From positions 48,234,014 through 48,298,013 of the forward strand of contig CP141144.1 of assembly GCA_035235625.1 (NCBI GenBank): a stretch of 64,000 nucleotides of DNA, given 5' to 3'. The position numbers were made by a program, and so were the translations under genes. The DNA comes from Saururus chinensis. Taxonomy: Eukaryota; Streptophyta; Magnoliopsida; Piperales; Saururaceae. Below, piece after piece: positions 33,108 through 44,354 of this stretch; position 1 is the stretch's first letter; each line of letters begins with the position of its first letter. The notes below the pieces were generated by a model that saw only the letters and a list, made by a program, of their open reading frames with translations, had not been told where the DNA came from and did not search any database.

Positions 33108-35584
33108 TCAAATCTTCTCCTCCCACATTTTGGACAGATACTCCCCACATTTATTCACTTCAACTACAGCCGTCTCTGGGACCGCCCAGTTTTTCTTGAA
33201 TAACCTTTTGGTCAATGAAGAAGAGGATGAGGAGACATGTCCAACTTTCTTGAGGTTGTGCCTGTACTCCATGGCAATGTGTTCAAACACTTCTGTGTCA
33301 AACATATTTATTTTGATTGTGGGTTTCATGATGTCTCTCACGTAAGCGAAGGCCAATTGGTCTCTTGGGTTGAACGCCTCCAGTTCATTAAAGAGGAGAC
33401 AAGAGAATAGGTTGGTGGGGAGTCCATGTTTTCGAAGGATGAGAGCTGTGTCTGGTACATCTGCAGACCCAAACCATAAGTGTATTAGGCCAGCCACCCT
33501 TTCACAGCAGAACTGAATAAATTTAAGATGAGAAAACATACAAGATTATACTGAGACACCTTTCGCTACTAACATAGGTGCATGTGGTTAAATAATACTC
33601 CCTCCTCCTTCATTAGTAGCTCCGTTTAGTTTTTCAAACTAAATTAATTTTAATTAATCTTAAAAAATTAAATGTAGCTATCAATTTAGGATGGTGGGAG
33701 TAAAAGCATTTAGTGACCAATAATAAGTGAAAGATACGGCATTAGCAAACAAAAGTTTCCTGTCCATCTTTTTTTATTCCCAATGTAATCAATCCAATTT
33801 CAGATAACCAAACAATTATGCAAATTTCATAACGCACATTTCATGCATGGTATCAGCAAAACTAAATAGATTTACGTGACAAAACATACAAGAATGCGAC
33901 TCCTTTCATTATGTGTGTGTGTATATATATACACACACATAATGGCCAATGGTCATTAAAAGATACCAAATTCACATGCAAAAGTTTTACATCAATCGAA
34001 TTTGAGATGCAAAATTTATATCGCATATCACATGCATGGTAACACTTTTATCGCTCACTTCCATAACCTGTAGTGTAAGGGAGCTTTTTTGGTGTCCATG
34101 GCTCCAAACCATTTTCGCAGTACGTCTCCATTTGCAACTTCAAAGCTTGGATGTCGCCCCACTTTCTCCACCTCGCAGTTGCGATGGCCTCCTCCATCGT
34201 GTGGACATTAAATGGATGTTTTGCAATCGCCATGTCTGCATCTTCCTTCACGACGAGAGAGTGTATTAGAAGCAGAGGGTCCACTGTCAGCTGCAACTTT
34301 GCGTCCATCCAAATACTGAATTTTGAGTTGGGGAAGAGCCTGTGGATCAGATGCTTGGGGATAACCCCGTTCATGGCTGGATTTGTGTATGGCAATTCGC
34401 CCAACACTCTCACCACTCTCCACAACCCCAGTGAATCAGATTCCATCAGAATGTTGTGGGAATTAAGCCCTCTCACCGTGGCCTCGTCCACGAACAGGAA
34501 GAAACAAACTGTTGCCGGCGTTTTGGCTCCCAAACCTCTTGGTTGACGGATTTTGTCGTGGTCGCCGAAGATTGCCGACACTACCACCACCTGGTTGCAC
34601 CGTTCCATCGCTGACCTGTCTGATTTCCAACTTATAATTGACTAAAAGTGTTTTACATGTACCAAGGAATTAATCATCTTCTAAACACTACCACTGATTT
34701 TGATTGAATATGAAAATTACGTTAAGTCATGGCTGACTAATCTCTCGTAGAATCAAAATGGAAGGAAATGGGTTCGCGCGGCCATGTTACTAAGGGGCGG
34801 GTGGGTGAGTTTTTATCACCCACCTGCCCTGGAGATCCAGCAGCTCCCAATGCGCTGGGCGTCCGGGCACATATTAACTTTTCGTGTGTGTGTATAATAT
34901 TAATTAATATATATATATATATATATATTAACAATGATATTCACAATGATTTTAATGATGTAAGTGAAATTTTATGGTATTCACAATGAAATCTACAACA
35001 CCAGAGGAACAGAGGCTGACCATAATCAGATACCAAAAAGTCCTTCATGAATCCGCAAGGAACCTGTACTTGATCATCATGATGATAGAAATAAAGTTTT
35101 CGATCGTGAGCACTCAAGTTTCCTCCAAAACTCTCTGTCTTCACCTCCGTATAACGCAAGGCAGGAGAAAACTGAGAAAACTGAGAAGTGTTTTGGCAGA
35201 ATTCTCGGATCTCCTCCAACGCAACCCCATAATCTAGCCACAGATCGCACCCAAGAAAAGGACAAAACATACCCAGAATGAGAATGAAAATTTATTAAAA
35301 TAAATTTAACTAGAATTCAGGATATTCATAAAGGAAAGGAAACCTGAGAATTGAACAGGGGAATTGCAGGAGGAATACTGAATAGGAAGTGCGTATTTGT
35401 GCTCTCCGTAGGTGCTGGGATAGGAGTAGAGAGGCGTCTGAATCAGATCCGAGGGGCGGGATTGGACGATACATCTGGTGGAGATTAGGGAGAGATAGAG
35501 AGCAAGGAAGAGGCTGGTAAAGAGGTAGAGCAGAGAGAAACAGAGGAGTTTGGTCTGGAAACGGAGGGGCGGTGGCAGGAGCAT
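33108..35584 (-). CDS. TOD1: DUF616 protein, TOD1-like (4 exons, 452 aa)
   Basis: Exons (minus): 35,344-35,584; 35,021-35,233; 34,068-34,619; 33,108-33,460. All introns are GT..AG, and the 1,359 bases make 453 codons without a stop. The protein begins with a short tail and one signal anchor (about residues 12-34, LLCFSLLYLFTSLFLALYL), pointing to a type II Golgi/endomembrane protein. The rest is DUF616: CGFMKDF, VVVSAIFGDHDKIRQPRGLG, NPAMNGVIPKHL, HRLFPNSKFSIWMDAK, ARWRKWGDI, METYCENGLEPWTPKKLP and ELEAFNPRDQLAFAYVRD. The family includes Arabidopsis TOD1 (reported alkaline ceramidase, turgor control in guard cells and pollen tubes) and MUCI70 (glycosyltransferase-like, seed mucilage). Length and N-terminus favour TOD1, though orthology is inferred. 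It appears intact, and lies within the proposed inversion. Confidence 0.88.
33598..33700. mobile_element. Stowaway-like MITE, copy 2, in intron 3 of the TOD1-like gene
   Basis: 103 bp flanked by TA (33,596-33,597 and 33,701-33,702), ends CTCCCTCCTCC and GGATGGTGGGAG. It shares the internal AGCTCCGTTTAGTTTTTCAA string with the other two copies. It sits about 140 bp upstream (in transcript sense) of the last exon's 5' edge and does not disturb splice sites. Confidence 0.8.
33911..33942. repeat. (GT)n(TA)n(CA)n palindromic microsatellite
   Basis: GTGTGTGTGTATATATATAC followed by ACACACAC, able to form a hairpin, in intron 3 of the TOD1-like gene. Confidence 0.85.
34905..34930. repeat. (TA)n microsatellite
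   Basis: About ten TA units in intron 2 of the TOD1-like gene. Confidence 0.85.
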
Positions 35585-35867
35585 CAGTCTCTCTCTCCCT
35601 CACGTCTTCTCATTTCCCTTCTTTCCTTCCCTTGTCCTACCTTTTGGTTTTGGAAGCGGGACTTATTAATATCTCGTTTCCACCGTCACCGATTAATCGG
35701 TCTCTATTTGTATCCGTGGCAGGAACGCAGCATAAGCTTCGCACCATGAGTCTTACATGGCCGTAGCCCGTACGCTCATCATCCGACGTATATCCCTTTT
35801 CCACACCCAAATCTTTCACCCACGTATCGTATTATAATGGACACGGTATTTGAACAAAAATAGACAC

Positions 35868-35886
35868 ATGCCTTATATGGGCCTAC
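35868..35886 (-). promoter_or_regulatory. Candidate TATA box and site II element of the TOD1-like gene
   Basis: On the minus strand GGCCCATATAAGG. It combines a TATA-like CATATAAG about 290 bp before the start codon with GGCCCA, the core of the plant site II element bound by TCP factors. Position and orientation fit, but no other evidence supports use. Confidence 0.35.
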
Positions 35887-35889
35887 GAC

Positions 35890-36690
35890 CAAACCATTTA
35901 CTTTGGCAATCTGACCATCGGATCCAGGTTCAACCGTGTACATTAATAAAGAAGATCGGCCAATGATTAAAACCAGTTTACCCTATAAAATAATGATTAA
36001 TGTACAATCCAACAGTTTCTAGGAAGAGTTTTCCACAAAATGCATAGAAACCTTTCATTTACTAGCATTTTGTCATAATAGAGTATTAAAAATGCTTCCC
36101 AATTCCTAATGTCCAGATTCATGCAAATAAACACGAATCATGCCATGCAAACACTTACAAGCTCCTAAATTATTATTTCAACATTTCTAATTCAATATTT
36201 CATAGGGTTTGGAGGCGAATTTTCATGATTTTTTATTTAATTTTTTAAAATATTTTTAATGAAGATATTAGTATATAATAGAGGGATTATATTTTATAGT
36301 AATTTACCAAAATAGTAGTAGAATATACTACATTAAACAAAATATCACTAATTTATATATAATATTCCTAAAAGTTCCTTCTCCACTCAACTATGAAACT
36401 ATTTACTAGTTCTACTCTCATATCCAGAATGTTCGCTCTGCTCCCAACTGGATCCGATGTCAGCGCCGTATAGAAGATGAAATAATGACTTTAATGGTCT
36501 TGGCTTTTAAACTGTAAAGTCGAAAGTGCCCTTTCCATTGTAACATTATTACAAAATTTATCAACACGCCAACCCGGCATCCATTAATGATTACCGGAAC
36601 TGCCCTTATATGTTAATTTCAAGCATAAGCGCTCGATAAAATGCCGCATCTAGCTAATTCTTCCTCCGCATCATGTCCTCCTACCCATCA
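35890..36690. other. Upstream interval between the TOD1-like gene and the gypsy piece
   Basis: AT-rich, no coding signal. It should contain the distal TOD1-like promoter and, next to 36,690, either the gypsy 3' untranslated end or LTR. No TG..CA LTR border could be recognised. Confidence 0.4.
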
Positions 36691-36699
36691 AAAGCTCGA

Positions 36700-38156
36700 C
36701 CTCGAGCTTATATTCAAGGATCAGAATCAACTACCATATTATCATAACAAGGAGTAAGATCACAGATGTTGAAGACATTAGAAATTGTAGACCTGGCAGT
36801 AGAGCAACAATATAAGCATTGGGTCCCCACTTTCTTAACACCCGACATGGTCCTATCTTTCGAGCTTGCAATTTTCCCTGTTGTCAAGATGGCATCCTGT
36901 CCTTGCTTAAATGTACCATAACAAGCAAAATGTATTTCTTTTTGATGAGTATCAATTTGAGAGTTGTACTCGGCATTGGAAGCCATAATCTTGTTTCTGA
37001 CATAAGCATGCAAATTTGCAAATTGTGCCATAAATGACACTGTTGTCTGTGATTCACCTGACTATTTTGGACATAGGGCAACATCCACTGTATGGTGAGG
37101 CATGAAGCCATAAACAATTTGAAATGGAGCTAATCTAATGGTCCTATTAACAGTTGAGTTATATGCAAAATCAGCCTGACTAATAACTGAATCCCACTGT
37201 TTAGGAGTCCCCCCTGACAAATATCTCAGTAATTTGCCCAAAATCCTATTTGTTACTTCAGTTTGCCCATCCGTCAGAGGATGGCATGTACTACTATATT
37301 GTAAAGTGGTGCCCATCCTATCCTACAAAGTTTTCCAAAAAAGTACTCAAGAATCTACTAACTCCATCTGAGGTAATTGTAAGAGGAATACCATGTAATC
37401 TCACAACTTCTCTGAAGAACAAACCAACTGCATGTATTGCATCAACACTTTTCTTACAATGAATGAAGTGCACATATTTGGAAAACCTATCTACCACAAC
37501 AAATATTGAATCAAAACCTTTTCGAGTCTTAGGGAGACCTAGAACAAAATCCATACTAAAATCTTCCCATGGTTGATTAGGTACTAGAAGGGGTGAATAT
37601 AATCCAGCATTAGAAGCCCCTCCTTTGTATTGTTGATATGTAACACACTTTTTCACACACTTTTGCACATCCTTCTGTAATTGAGGCCAGTAATACCTCT
37701 GTTTTACCAATGCCAAGGTTTTGTCTCTGCCCACATGTCCAGCTAGACCACCACCATGAAGTTGCCTAATAAGTAACATTCACAGAGAACAAGCTGGAAT
37801 ATATAAAAGGTGTCCCTTGTACAAGAATGCTTCATTTAATGAGAATTCACCCTAAGGTTATTGAGTCAAAAGACATTGTTGTCACTTTTCCTGAAAAGCT
37901 TTATCCTCCTAGTAAAGCTTTTTTATTTCATCAAATCCAAAGCATGAAGCTAAAAGAACATGTACAAGAGCAACTCTCCTGCTAAGAGCATAAGCTACTT
38001 TGTTGAGTTTTCCAGACTTGTGTCTAATCACAAATGAATAATCTTGCAGCTCACCAATCCACCTAGCAAGAAGTCTATCCAACTTGGACTGATTATGCAA
38101 ATGCTTCAATGAGTCATGATCAGTGTTCAAATTCTCACACAATTTGAGACACTCTT
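36700..38156 (-). pseudogene. Ty3/gypsy pol, 3' part (RNase H end, integrase), inverted
   Basis: Minus-strand continuation of a gypsy polyprotein. It starts within RNase H (NTDHDSLKHLHNQSKLDRLL, then DYSFVIRHKSGKLNKVAYALSR). After a gap come the integrase HHCC part ([31 protein letters not shown]), the catalytic core ([42 protein letters not shown], where SDR/SDRD is usual) and HPLTDGQTEVTNRILG. The C-terminal domain ends near 36,714. Frameshifts at about 37,790-37,900, 37,320 and 37,060 inactivate it. Its first residues follow directly, allowing for decay, on the last residues of the plus-strand piece ending at 27,585. No second copy of either half was found. Confidence 0.88.
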
Positions 38157-38822
38157 TATAAAGCGTTGCAAATAGTTTCAATTTTTTTTACATAATAGTT
38201 TTTAGCGACGCTTAGAAATGAGCATCACTAATAGTATCAATAGTAGCGACATTTGAAAATCAGCATCGCTACTACTATAACAAATAGCGATGCTCTCTAT
38301 AGATCATCACTACTAGTTATTTTTTTTTAAATAACAATATTTTAGCGATGCTCAGAAGTGAGCATCGCTAAAAGAGTAAATAGTAGCAGCACTTGAAATT
38401 CAGCTCTTTATCAAGCGTTGCTAATAGGTTTAATTTTTGAAAAAACATTCCCTCTCTCTACATTCTCTCTCTCATCTCTCTCTACCCTCTCTCTCTTTAC
38501 CCTCTCACTCGTCTCTCCTCTCTCTCCTCACTCTCTCTCTCTTCTCTCTGCTCATCCTCTCTCTTCTCTCTCTCCTCACTCACCCTCCTCCCTTCACTCA
38601 CCTCCCTCTCCCTCTTCTATCTCTCCCCCTATCTCTATCTCTCCTCTCCCTCTCCCACTCTCTCCCTTGTCTCTATCCTTGCTATCTCTACTACCCTAAG
38701 GTATTAGCGATGCATACCGATATGCATCGCTACTACCTTAAGGTATTAGCAATGCATACCAATATGCATCGATAATATAATTTTTTAAAATTTTTTTTTA
38801 AAATAATTTATAATTAAAATTT

Positions 38823-39190
38823 GAGAAAATTATATAAATAATAATAATAAAAATATTTACTAAATTAAACCACTTTGGGAAATATTTTCCAAAGTAGTGT
38901 TCCTTTTTGCCATGCAGGCGCCAACTAAGCAGCTGATGCCTGCATGGTTTTTTTTTTTTAGTTTTTAAGTTGATTTTGTCGTTTAGAAGGACGAAATTAG
39001 TTTTGAGCTAATTTCGTCCTTCTAAATGATGGAATCGTTTTCAGTTGACCCGATTTTGTCGTTCTAAATGACGAAATCAACTTAAGCTAATTTCGTCGTT
39101 CTGAACGATAAAATTGCCATACTTGCCCCATTTCGGTGTTCGATCGGCAACAATGCTGATTTCGTCGTTTAGAAAGACGAAATCAAAATA
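38823..39190. repeat. MULE-3 left terminal repeat and palindrome field
   Basis: Terminus, CCACTTTGGGAAATATTTTC block, GCAGGCGCCAACTAAGCAGC, then palindromes TTTCGTCGTTCTGAACGA and variants. Inverted counterpart of 42,655-43,073. Confidence 0.8.
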
Positions 39191-39205
39191 AATTTTAAAA
39201 AAAAA

Positions 39206-40570
39206 CTATTTGAAACTAACTTTATCACCTGTCCCTATTCATTCATTCAAAACATACACAATACATACACAATTGCATTCATTCCACCCATTCCATGCAT
39301 AACAAATATAACATTAAAGTACATCATAGACGGGTATCAAATATATTACATCACAAGTCAAAAAAATGTTTAGTTTAAAATAAATATATAAAAAAAGTAA
39401 TGTCATAATATCCTACGTCCTTGACCTCGACCTCATCCTTGACGGTGGTGTACGAGCTCCTCATGATCTGCCTCTAGCTCTGGTTGTGACTCTGGCTCCA
39501 GCTCCGGCTAGGGCTCGGGTTACAGCTCCAGCTCCAGCTCCGGCTCAACATAAGTAATAGATGGTACAACATGAGCTGGCCGATGTCGTCTATAATATAA
39601 AATCAGATTTGGCTGAGCTACATGTGCAGTGTCCGGAAATGTTGAACCTGGAGGAGAGCTATACGCTGCTGATGGTGATGGAATATTAAGGAATGAAGAG
39701 TGCATTGGTTGCGTCTGAGCGGCCTCGTCGATAGGAAACAATGAAATTAAAATATTTTTTTTAAAAAAGACTATTTGAAACTAACTTTATCACCTGTCCC
39801 TATTCATTCATTCAAAACATACACAATTGCATTCATTCCACCCATTCCATGCATAACAAATATAACATTAAAGTACATCATAGATGAGTATCAAATTCAC
39901 AAGTCGAAAAAATATTTAGTTTAAAATAAACATATAAAAAAAGTAATGTCATAATCTCCTACATCCTCGACCTCGACCTCATCCTTGACGGTGGTGTACG
40001 AGCTCCTCATGATCTGCCTCTAGCTCTGGTTGTGGTTCTGGCTCCGGCTCCGGCTCCGGCTAGGGCTCAGGTTCCGGCTCCAGGTCCGGCTCCAGCTTCG
40101 GTTGCGGCTGCGGCTCCAGCTCCAGCTCCAGCTCTAGCTCCGGCTTAACATAAGTAATAGATGGTACAACATGAGCTGGCCGATGTCGTCTATAATATAA
40201 AATCGGATCTAGCTAAACTACATGTGCAGTGTCTGGAAATGTTGAACCTGGAGGAGAGCTATACACTGCTGATGATGATGGAATATCAGGGAATGAAGAG
40301 TGCATCGGTTGCATCTGAGCGGCCTCGTCGACAGGAAACAACAAAATCAAAATATTTTTTTTAAAAAAAACTATTTGAAACTAACTTTATCACCTACCCC
40401 TGTTCATTCATTCAAAACATACACAATACATACACAATTTCATTCATTCCATCCATTCCATGCATAACAAATATAACATTAAAGTACATCATAGATGAGT
40501 ATCAAATATATTACATCACAAGTTGAAAAAATGTTTAGTTTAAAATAAACATATAAAAAAAGTAATGTCA
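39206..40570. repeat. Tandem triplication of the PMD last-exon region in MULE-3
   Basis: Three direct copies starting CTATTTGAAACTAACTTTAT at 39,206, 39,771 and 40,371 (spacing 565 and 600 bp). The first two are complete through GGCCTCGTCGATAGGAAACA and the third is cut at about 40,572. Spacing differs because a GCTCCGGCTCC-type codon array, encoding a Pro/Glu-rich tail on the minus strand, is longer in the second copy. Confidence 0.88.
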
Positions 40571-41120
40571 TAATCAGACTCTCTAATCACTGACTGACAT
40601 GCTGCTGATAAGTCCTCACGCGAAGTACAGGTGTTAAGTGCATTAGTCAAATGCGCATGCATACGTCGAACTAAACGAAGCTATAAAAAAAATAAATTAA
40701 ATATTAGATAAATAATTAAAATAAAATAAGAAAATAATATATGTCTTAATTAACAAAGTTGTACTTACTAGAGCTGCCTCAGACGCTCCCCTAGGCTGAT
40801 ATGTCATCTCCTCCACATCATCGCGCGGTAAAATATATCGTCGTGCAATTGGTAAATGCCACTGCATATAAGCACTATGGGCATCTCGCAATGTCGTAGC
40901 CATCTCCCCTCTAATAACAGTGGCTCTCCTATCCTCCCATTGAGCAATATATGACGCATGATGTATAGCCTAGTCAGAAATATGGCGGCCCTGTCGAGTG
41001 ATGCTATGGACAAACTCGATGATAGAAGGTGGGACCCCTTGCTCCAGGTTAAATTGGAGCATTACATGATCCGGCACATACATCTCTATAATCTCATAAC
41101 ATATCAGCAGAGTTCGAGAT
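39430..41120 (-). pseudogene. PMD-like gene C-terminal part, in MULE-3
   Basis: Minus-strand exons. 41,010-40,770 reads ATTLRDAHSAYMQWHLPIARRYILPRD (split here by a frame change) and EEMTYQPRGASEAAL, resembling the Y..W....HP.I stretch near the end of plant mobile domain proteins. Last-exon copies at 40,340-39,970 and 39,741-39,430 read DEAAQTQPMHSSFLNIPSPS and YYRRHRPAHVVPSITYVEPE. Stops and the triplication show it is not a working gene. The pairing of transposase N-terminus and PMD on one strand recurs in MULE-2. Confidence 0.6.
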
Positions 41121-41129
41121 AGCCACACC

Positions 41130-42076
41130 TCTCTGCCGCATCATCCCCCTCACCGTCAACCATCTGTTGAGCGCTTTCTTCACCTCTAACCCCTTCTACA
41201 TTCGTGTCAGAATCTTTTCCACTTACTTCATCAATATTATCTTCACCTTCATTAGCCTCATTTTCATCAATATCTTCATCGTGGACATATCCCCCCTACA
41301 TATAAACATTGTATATGTATTAAATTTCGTATACCTAAAAAAGTTATATTCATTTATAAATATATATTTCACCTTTGATTGGATGGTCCAACATCGGTAT
41401 GACCAACATACGTGTAGGGGTAATGAATGCCCATCGAACCTTGAGTTTCATACCATGCACCGCCTTGAGACATTTGAATGCTAAATAGCTCGTGTGCATG
41501 CATTGTGGACCTTCCATATTACACACAAAATCTCAAAATTTAGCTAAATGAATTTTTATTAATAATTATAAGATTCAAAATGTATTTACAACTAAATCAA
41601 CCTTACCTCCAATTAGGACCACTTCCATCGTAAATAGGGGTAGACGACGAATGACGTTCATTTGAAGCTACTGTCATAGATAAATTTCCTTCTTCTTCAT
41701 CGTCCACCGGCATTTGCATATGACTTTCATTGTTCACATTTCTATCCGAGCACCTGTGTGAGCTCCTATGCGAACTACTTCGCCTTTCACTAGGCACTCG
41801 GGCCTCTTTTTTGAGAAATAACTCGAAAGAAATTACATGACGCGAGTGATGAAACATAAAACCCATTGATGCATCATCATTTATGCATATTAATGTCATT
41901 CTCGATCTATACGACAGAATATTACATTTGATAGTAATTTTCCATCTTCTTCGATCCCGCCCAACCTTGTTTGCTACTTGCATCTCAAATTCATCATTCG
42001 TCGATGATTTCTTAATTAATAATTCTTTTGTGCGTCCATCATAGGTAAGTAAAAAACTAACCATGTCTTCTGCCAT
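41130..42076 (-). pseudogene. MULE-3 transposase, N-terminal exons only
   Basis: The first exon (42,076-41,603, 157 open codons) starts MAEDMVSFLLTYDGRTKELL and passes through MTLICINDDASMGFMFHHSR to a Ser/Arg-rich and acidic linker. The second (about 41,440-41,130) contains HDEDIDENEANEGEDNID and GVRGEESAQQMVDGEGDDA, nearly the same as MULE-1 at 1,260-1,420. Coding then jumps to the PMD remnant, so the DNA-binding domain and DDE core are missing. The intact first exon suggests fairly recent activity of the family. Confidence 0.75.
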
Positions 42077-42654
42077 TTCTATTCAATTAATTCATAAATA
42101 ATAGATTAAATTAATATTAGATTAAGCAAACTAATACTAACATTTGCCCTAACCAAACTATTGCTAACTCATATTCTCTATTAAATTAAGCTTTGATTTT
42201 AAATAAAAATGTCAATCAATAGAGGCATAAAATACCACAATAATATTTAAATAAAACCAAGAGATTTTCCAAATATATAAGCATGGTAACCAATATATTT
42301 TCAAAATATATATGCATAGAAACCAATAGATTTACCAAGTATATAAGCATCTCATGAAGATTTTAAATTAATGAGCAAATTTCCTAATCAATGAAATTCA
42401 AATCGTTGTAAAACAACACATTTTTAAAGCAATAATCTTAAAAAAGAAAGATTTAGGGTACCACAGCGGCGGGGCAAAATTGGCACGGTTAGAATGGGGG
42501 CCAACGGAAAGGCGGCGGGGAGGAGGAGGCGGGACCAGCGGCGGGCTGGAGGAGGCGGGACTGGTGGCGGGCCGGATGATGGAAGCGGCGGCGGAGCAGA
42601 ACACTTATCGGTAGTTCGGCACAGAAGAAAGGACTCAAAACGCTACTGGAGGCG

Positions 42655-43073
42655 GAGTCGCGACTAAAACGACGACGATTTCGTTGTTTTGAACGACGAA
42701 ATCAACTTAAGTTGATTTCGTAGTTCGAAATGACGAAATCATCATTATTGTCGACCGAACGCCGAAATGGAACAAATGTGGCAATTTCGTCGTTCCAAAC
42801 GACAAAATCAGCTGAAGTTGATTTTGTCGCTCAGAACGACGAAACCTGGTCAACTTAAAACGATTTCATCGTTTAGAATGACGAAATAAGCTTAAAACCA
42901 ATTTTGTCCTACCAAACGATGAAATCAACTTAAAATTTTAAAAAAAGCCATGCAGGCGCCAGCTGCTTGGCTGGAGCTTATGTGGCAAAAAGGAACACCA
43001 CTTTGGGAAATATTTCCCAAAGTGGTTTAATTTGGTAAATATCTTTTTTTATTATTATTTATAGAATTTTCCC
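42655..43073. repeat. MULE-3 right terminal repeat and palindrome field
   Basis: Palindrome units such as TTTCGTCGTTC/GAACGACGAAA from 42,670 to 42,930, then GCAGGCGCCAGCTGCTTGGC, the CCACTTTGGGAAATATTTCC block and terminus ATTTATAGAATTTTCCC. Confidence 0.8.
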
Positions 43074-43082
43074 TTAAAATTT

Positions 43083-43400
43083 TCTTTCCTCTCCCCTCTC
43101 CCTTTTTCCTCTCTCCTCTCACTCTCTCTCCCTATCTCTCACTCTCTCTTTCTGTCTCTCTCTCATCTCTCATCTCTCTCTCCTTTCCCCTCTCTTCACT
43201 CTCTCTCCTCCTTCTCTCTCTTCTCTATCTCTTCTCTCCTCTTTCTCTCTCTCTCTCTCTCCTCACCTCACTCTCTCCTTTCTCTCTCTCTCCTCACCCT
43301 CTCTCTCCTCATTCTCTCTCTACACTCTCTCCCCTCAATCTCTCTATCTCCTCTCTATCTCTCTCATGACTTCTCTCTCCTCTCTCTCTATGCACTCTCT
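43083..43400. repeat. CT-rich tract in CACTA-1
   Basis: Nearly pure (CT)n/(CTC)n. On the minus strand it equals the GA-rich tracts of CACTA-2 (61,700-62,215). Confidence 0.85.
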
Positions 43401-44189
43401 CTTTTATTATAAATTATATTTTAAAATTAATAAAAAAATTTATGAAATAAAAAATATTATATATAAATAGTGAAAGTTTAATCTATTATTGACACTATCT
43501 TTTATTATAAATTTATTATTTATTTATTATATATACAAATATTAAATATTAAATAAAATATATTATATTTAAGAAGGTTATTTTAAATTTTTTAATATTT
43601 ATTTATTATATAATTATTTATTAAATAAAATTAAGTAATAAAACTATTAGCGACGCTTTATTAAAATCATTGCTAATAATATAACTATAAGCAACACTTG
43701 TAGTCAAGCGTCGATTTTATGAATCCTATTTGCAATGCTCTTTTACAAGCATCGCTAATAGTTCTAAATTTTTATTTTTTATTTTAAATTTATAACTATT
43801 AGTGACACTTTTAGTTAAGCGTCACTAATAGGGTATGATTAGCGACACTTTTTAACAAATGTCGCTATTATTAAAACTATTAGCGACATTTATAAAACAT
43901 CGTTAATAGATATAATTTGTTTTTATTAAAAAAATATCTTTTAGGGACACTTGTTTAAAGCATCACTAATAGCATATCTATTAGCGATGTTTATGATAAA
44001 GTGTCGCTAATATTTTTAATATTAGCGAGATTTTTATTAAGTGTCACTAATATTTGACTATTAGCGACGCTTAATAAAATGCATCATTCATAGTTAATTT
44101 TTTTGCGATGCTTGATTTTGTGTCACAAGTAGTGGTTTTTAGGGACGCTTTTGTTTGCGTTGCTAATAGTACATTTTGTTGTAGTGTAG

Positions 44190-44354
44190 GGAGGAGGGGT
44201 TGGTGGCCTATTCTTCTACACACGGTGAGAGGAAGCCAAGGGAAGGGGTCCGGTGCACCAAAGAGGGGACGGAGAGGGCAGGCCGCTCCTCTCTCTTCTT
44301 CTCTTTTTTGTTCTCTAATGGAGGCTTCCACACCAAAGAAAGGGGGGAGAGATG
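44190..44354. other. Flank between CACTA-1 and unit D
   Basis: GC-richer segment without a recognised gene. On the minus strand it is CT-rich like 29,081-29,160. If the inversion model holds, it would be the other side of the CACTA-1 insertion site and so perhaps part of the copia LTR. Confidence 0.35.

Larger units (their letters stand above)
38823..43073 (-). mobile_element. MULE-3, Mutator-like transposon with PMD and transposase remnants
   Basis: Flanked by a perfect 9-bp duplication TTAAAATTT (38,814-38,822 and 43,074-43,082). Terminal repeats GAGAAAATTATATAAATAAT (left) and ATTATTTATAGAATTTTCCC (right) continue into the GGAACACCACTTTGGGAAAT block and palindrome fields. The minus-strand cargo is transposase exon 1 (41,603-42,076), an acidic second exon (about 41,130-41,440), then a deletion that joins a PMD-like gene end (40,580-41,120), whose last-exon region is repeated three times (39,206-40,570). 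The transposase core is absent. It inserted into CACTA-1. Confidence 0.88.
38157..44186. mobile_element. CACTA-1, left-end piece (holds MULE-3)
   Basis: Ends at 44,186 with TACATTTTGTTGTAGTG, the complement of CACTACAACAAAATGTA, then TAG (44,187-44,189). It is filled with TTAGCGACGCT-type subterminal repeats (38,190-38,420, 38,700-38,775, 43,640-44,170) and CT-rich tracts (38,450-38,690, 43,083-43,400). Read from 44,186 leftwards it follows the left part of CACTA-2 from 60,972. At 38,157 it abuts the inverted gypsy RNase H without a terminus. The piece is interrupted by MULE-3 with its 9-bp duplication. No transposase was found. Confidence 0.8.

Noticed and set aside
33043-33345. 100-codon plus-strand ORF
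   Set aside because: Antisense of the last exon of the TOD1-like gene, which is supported by motifs and splice sites.
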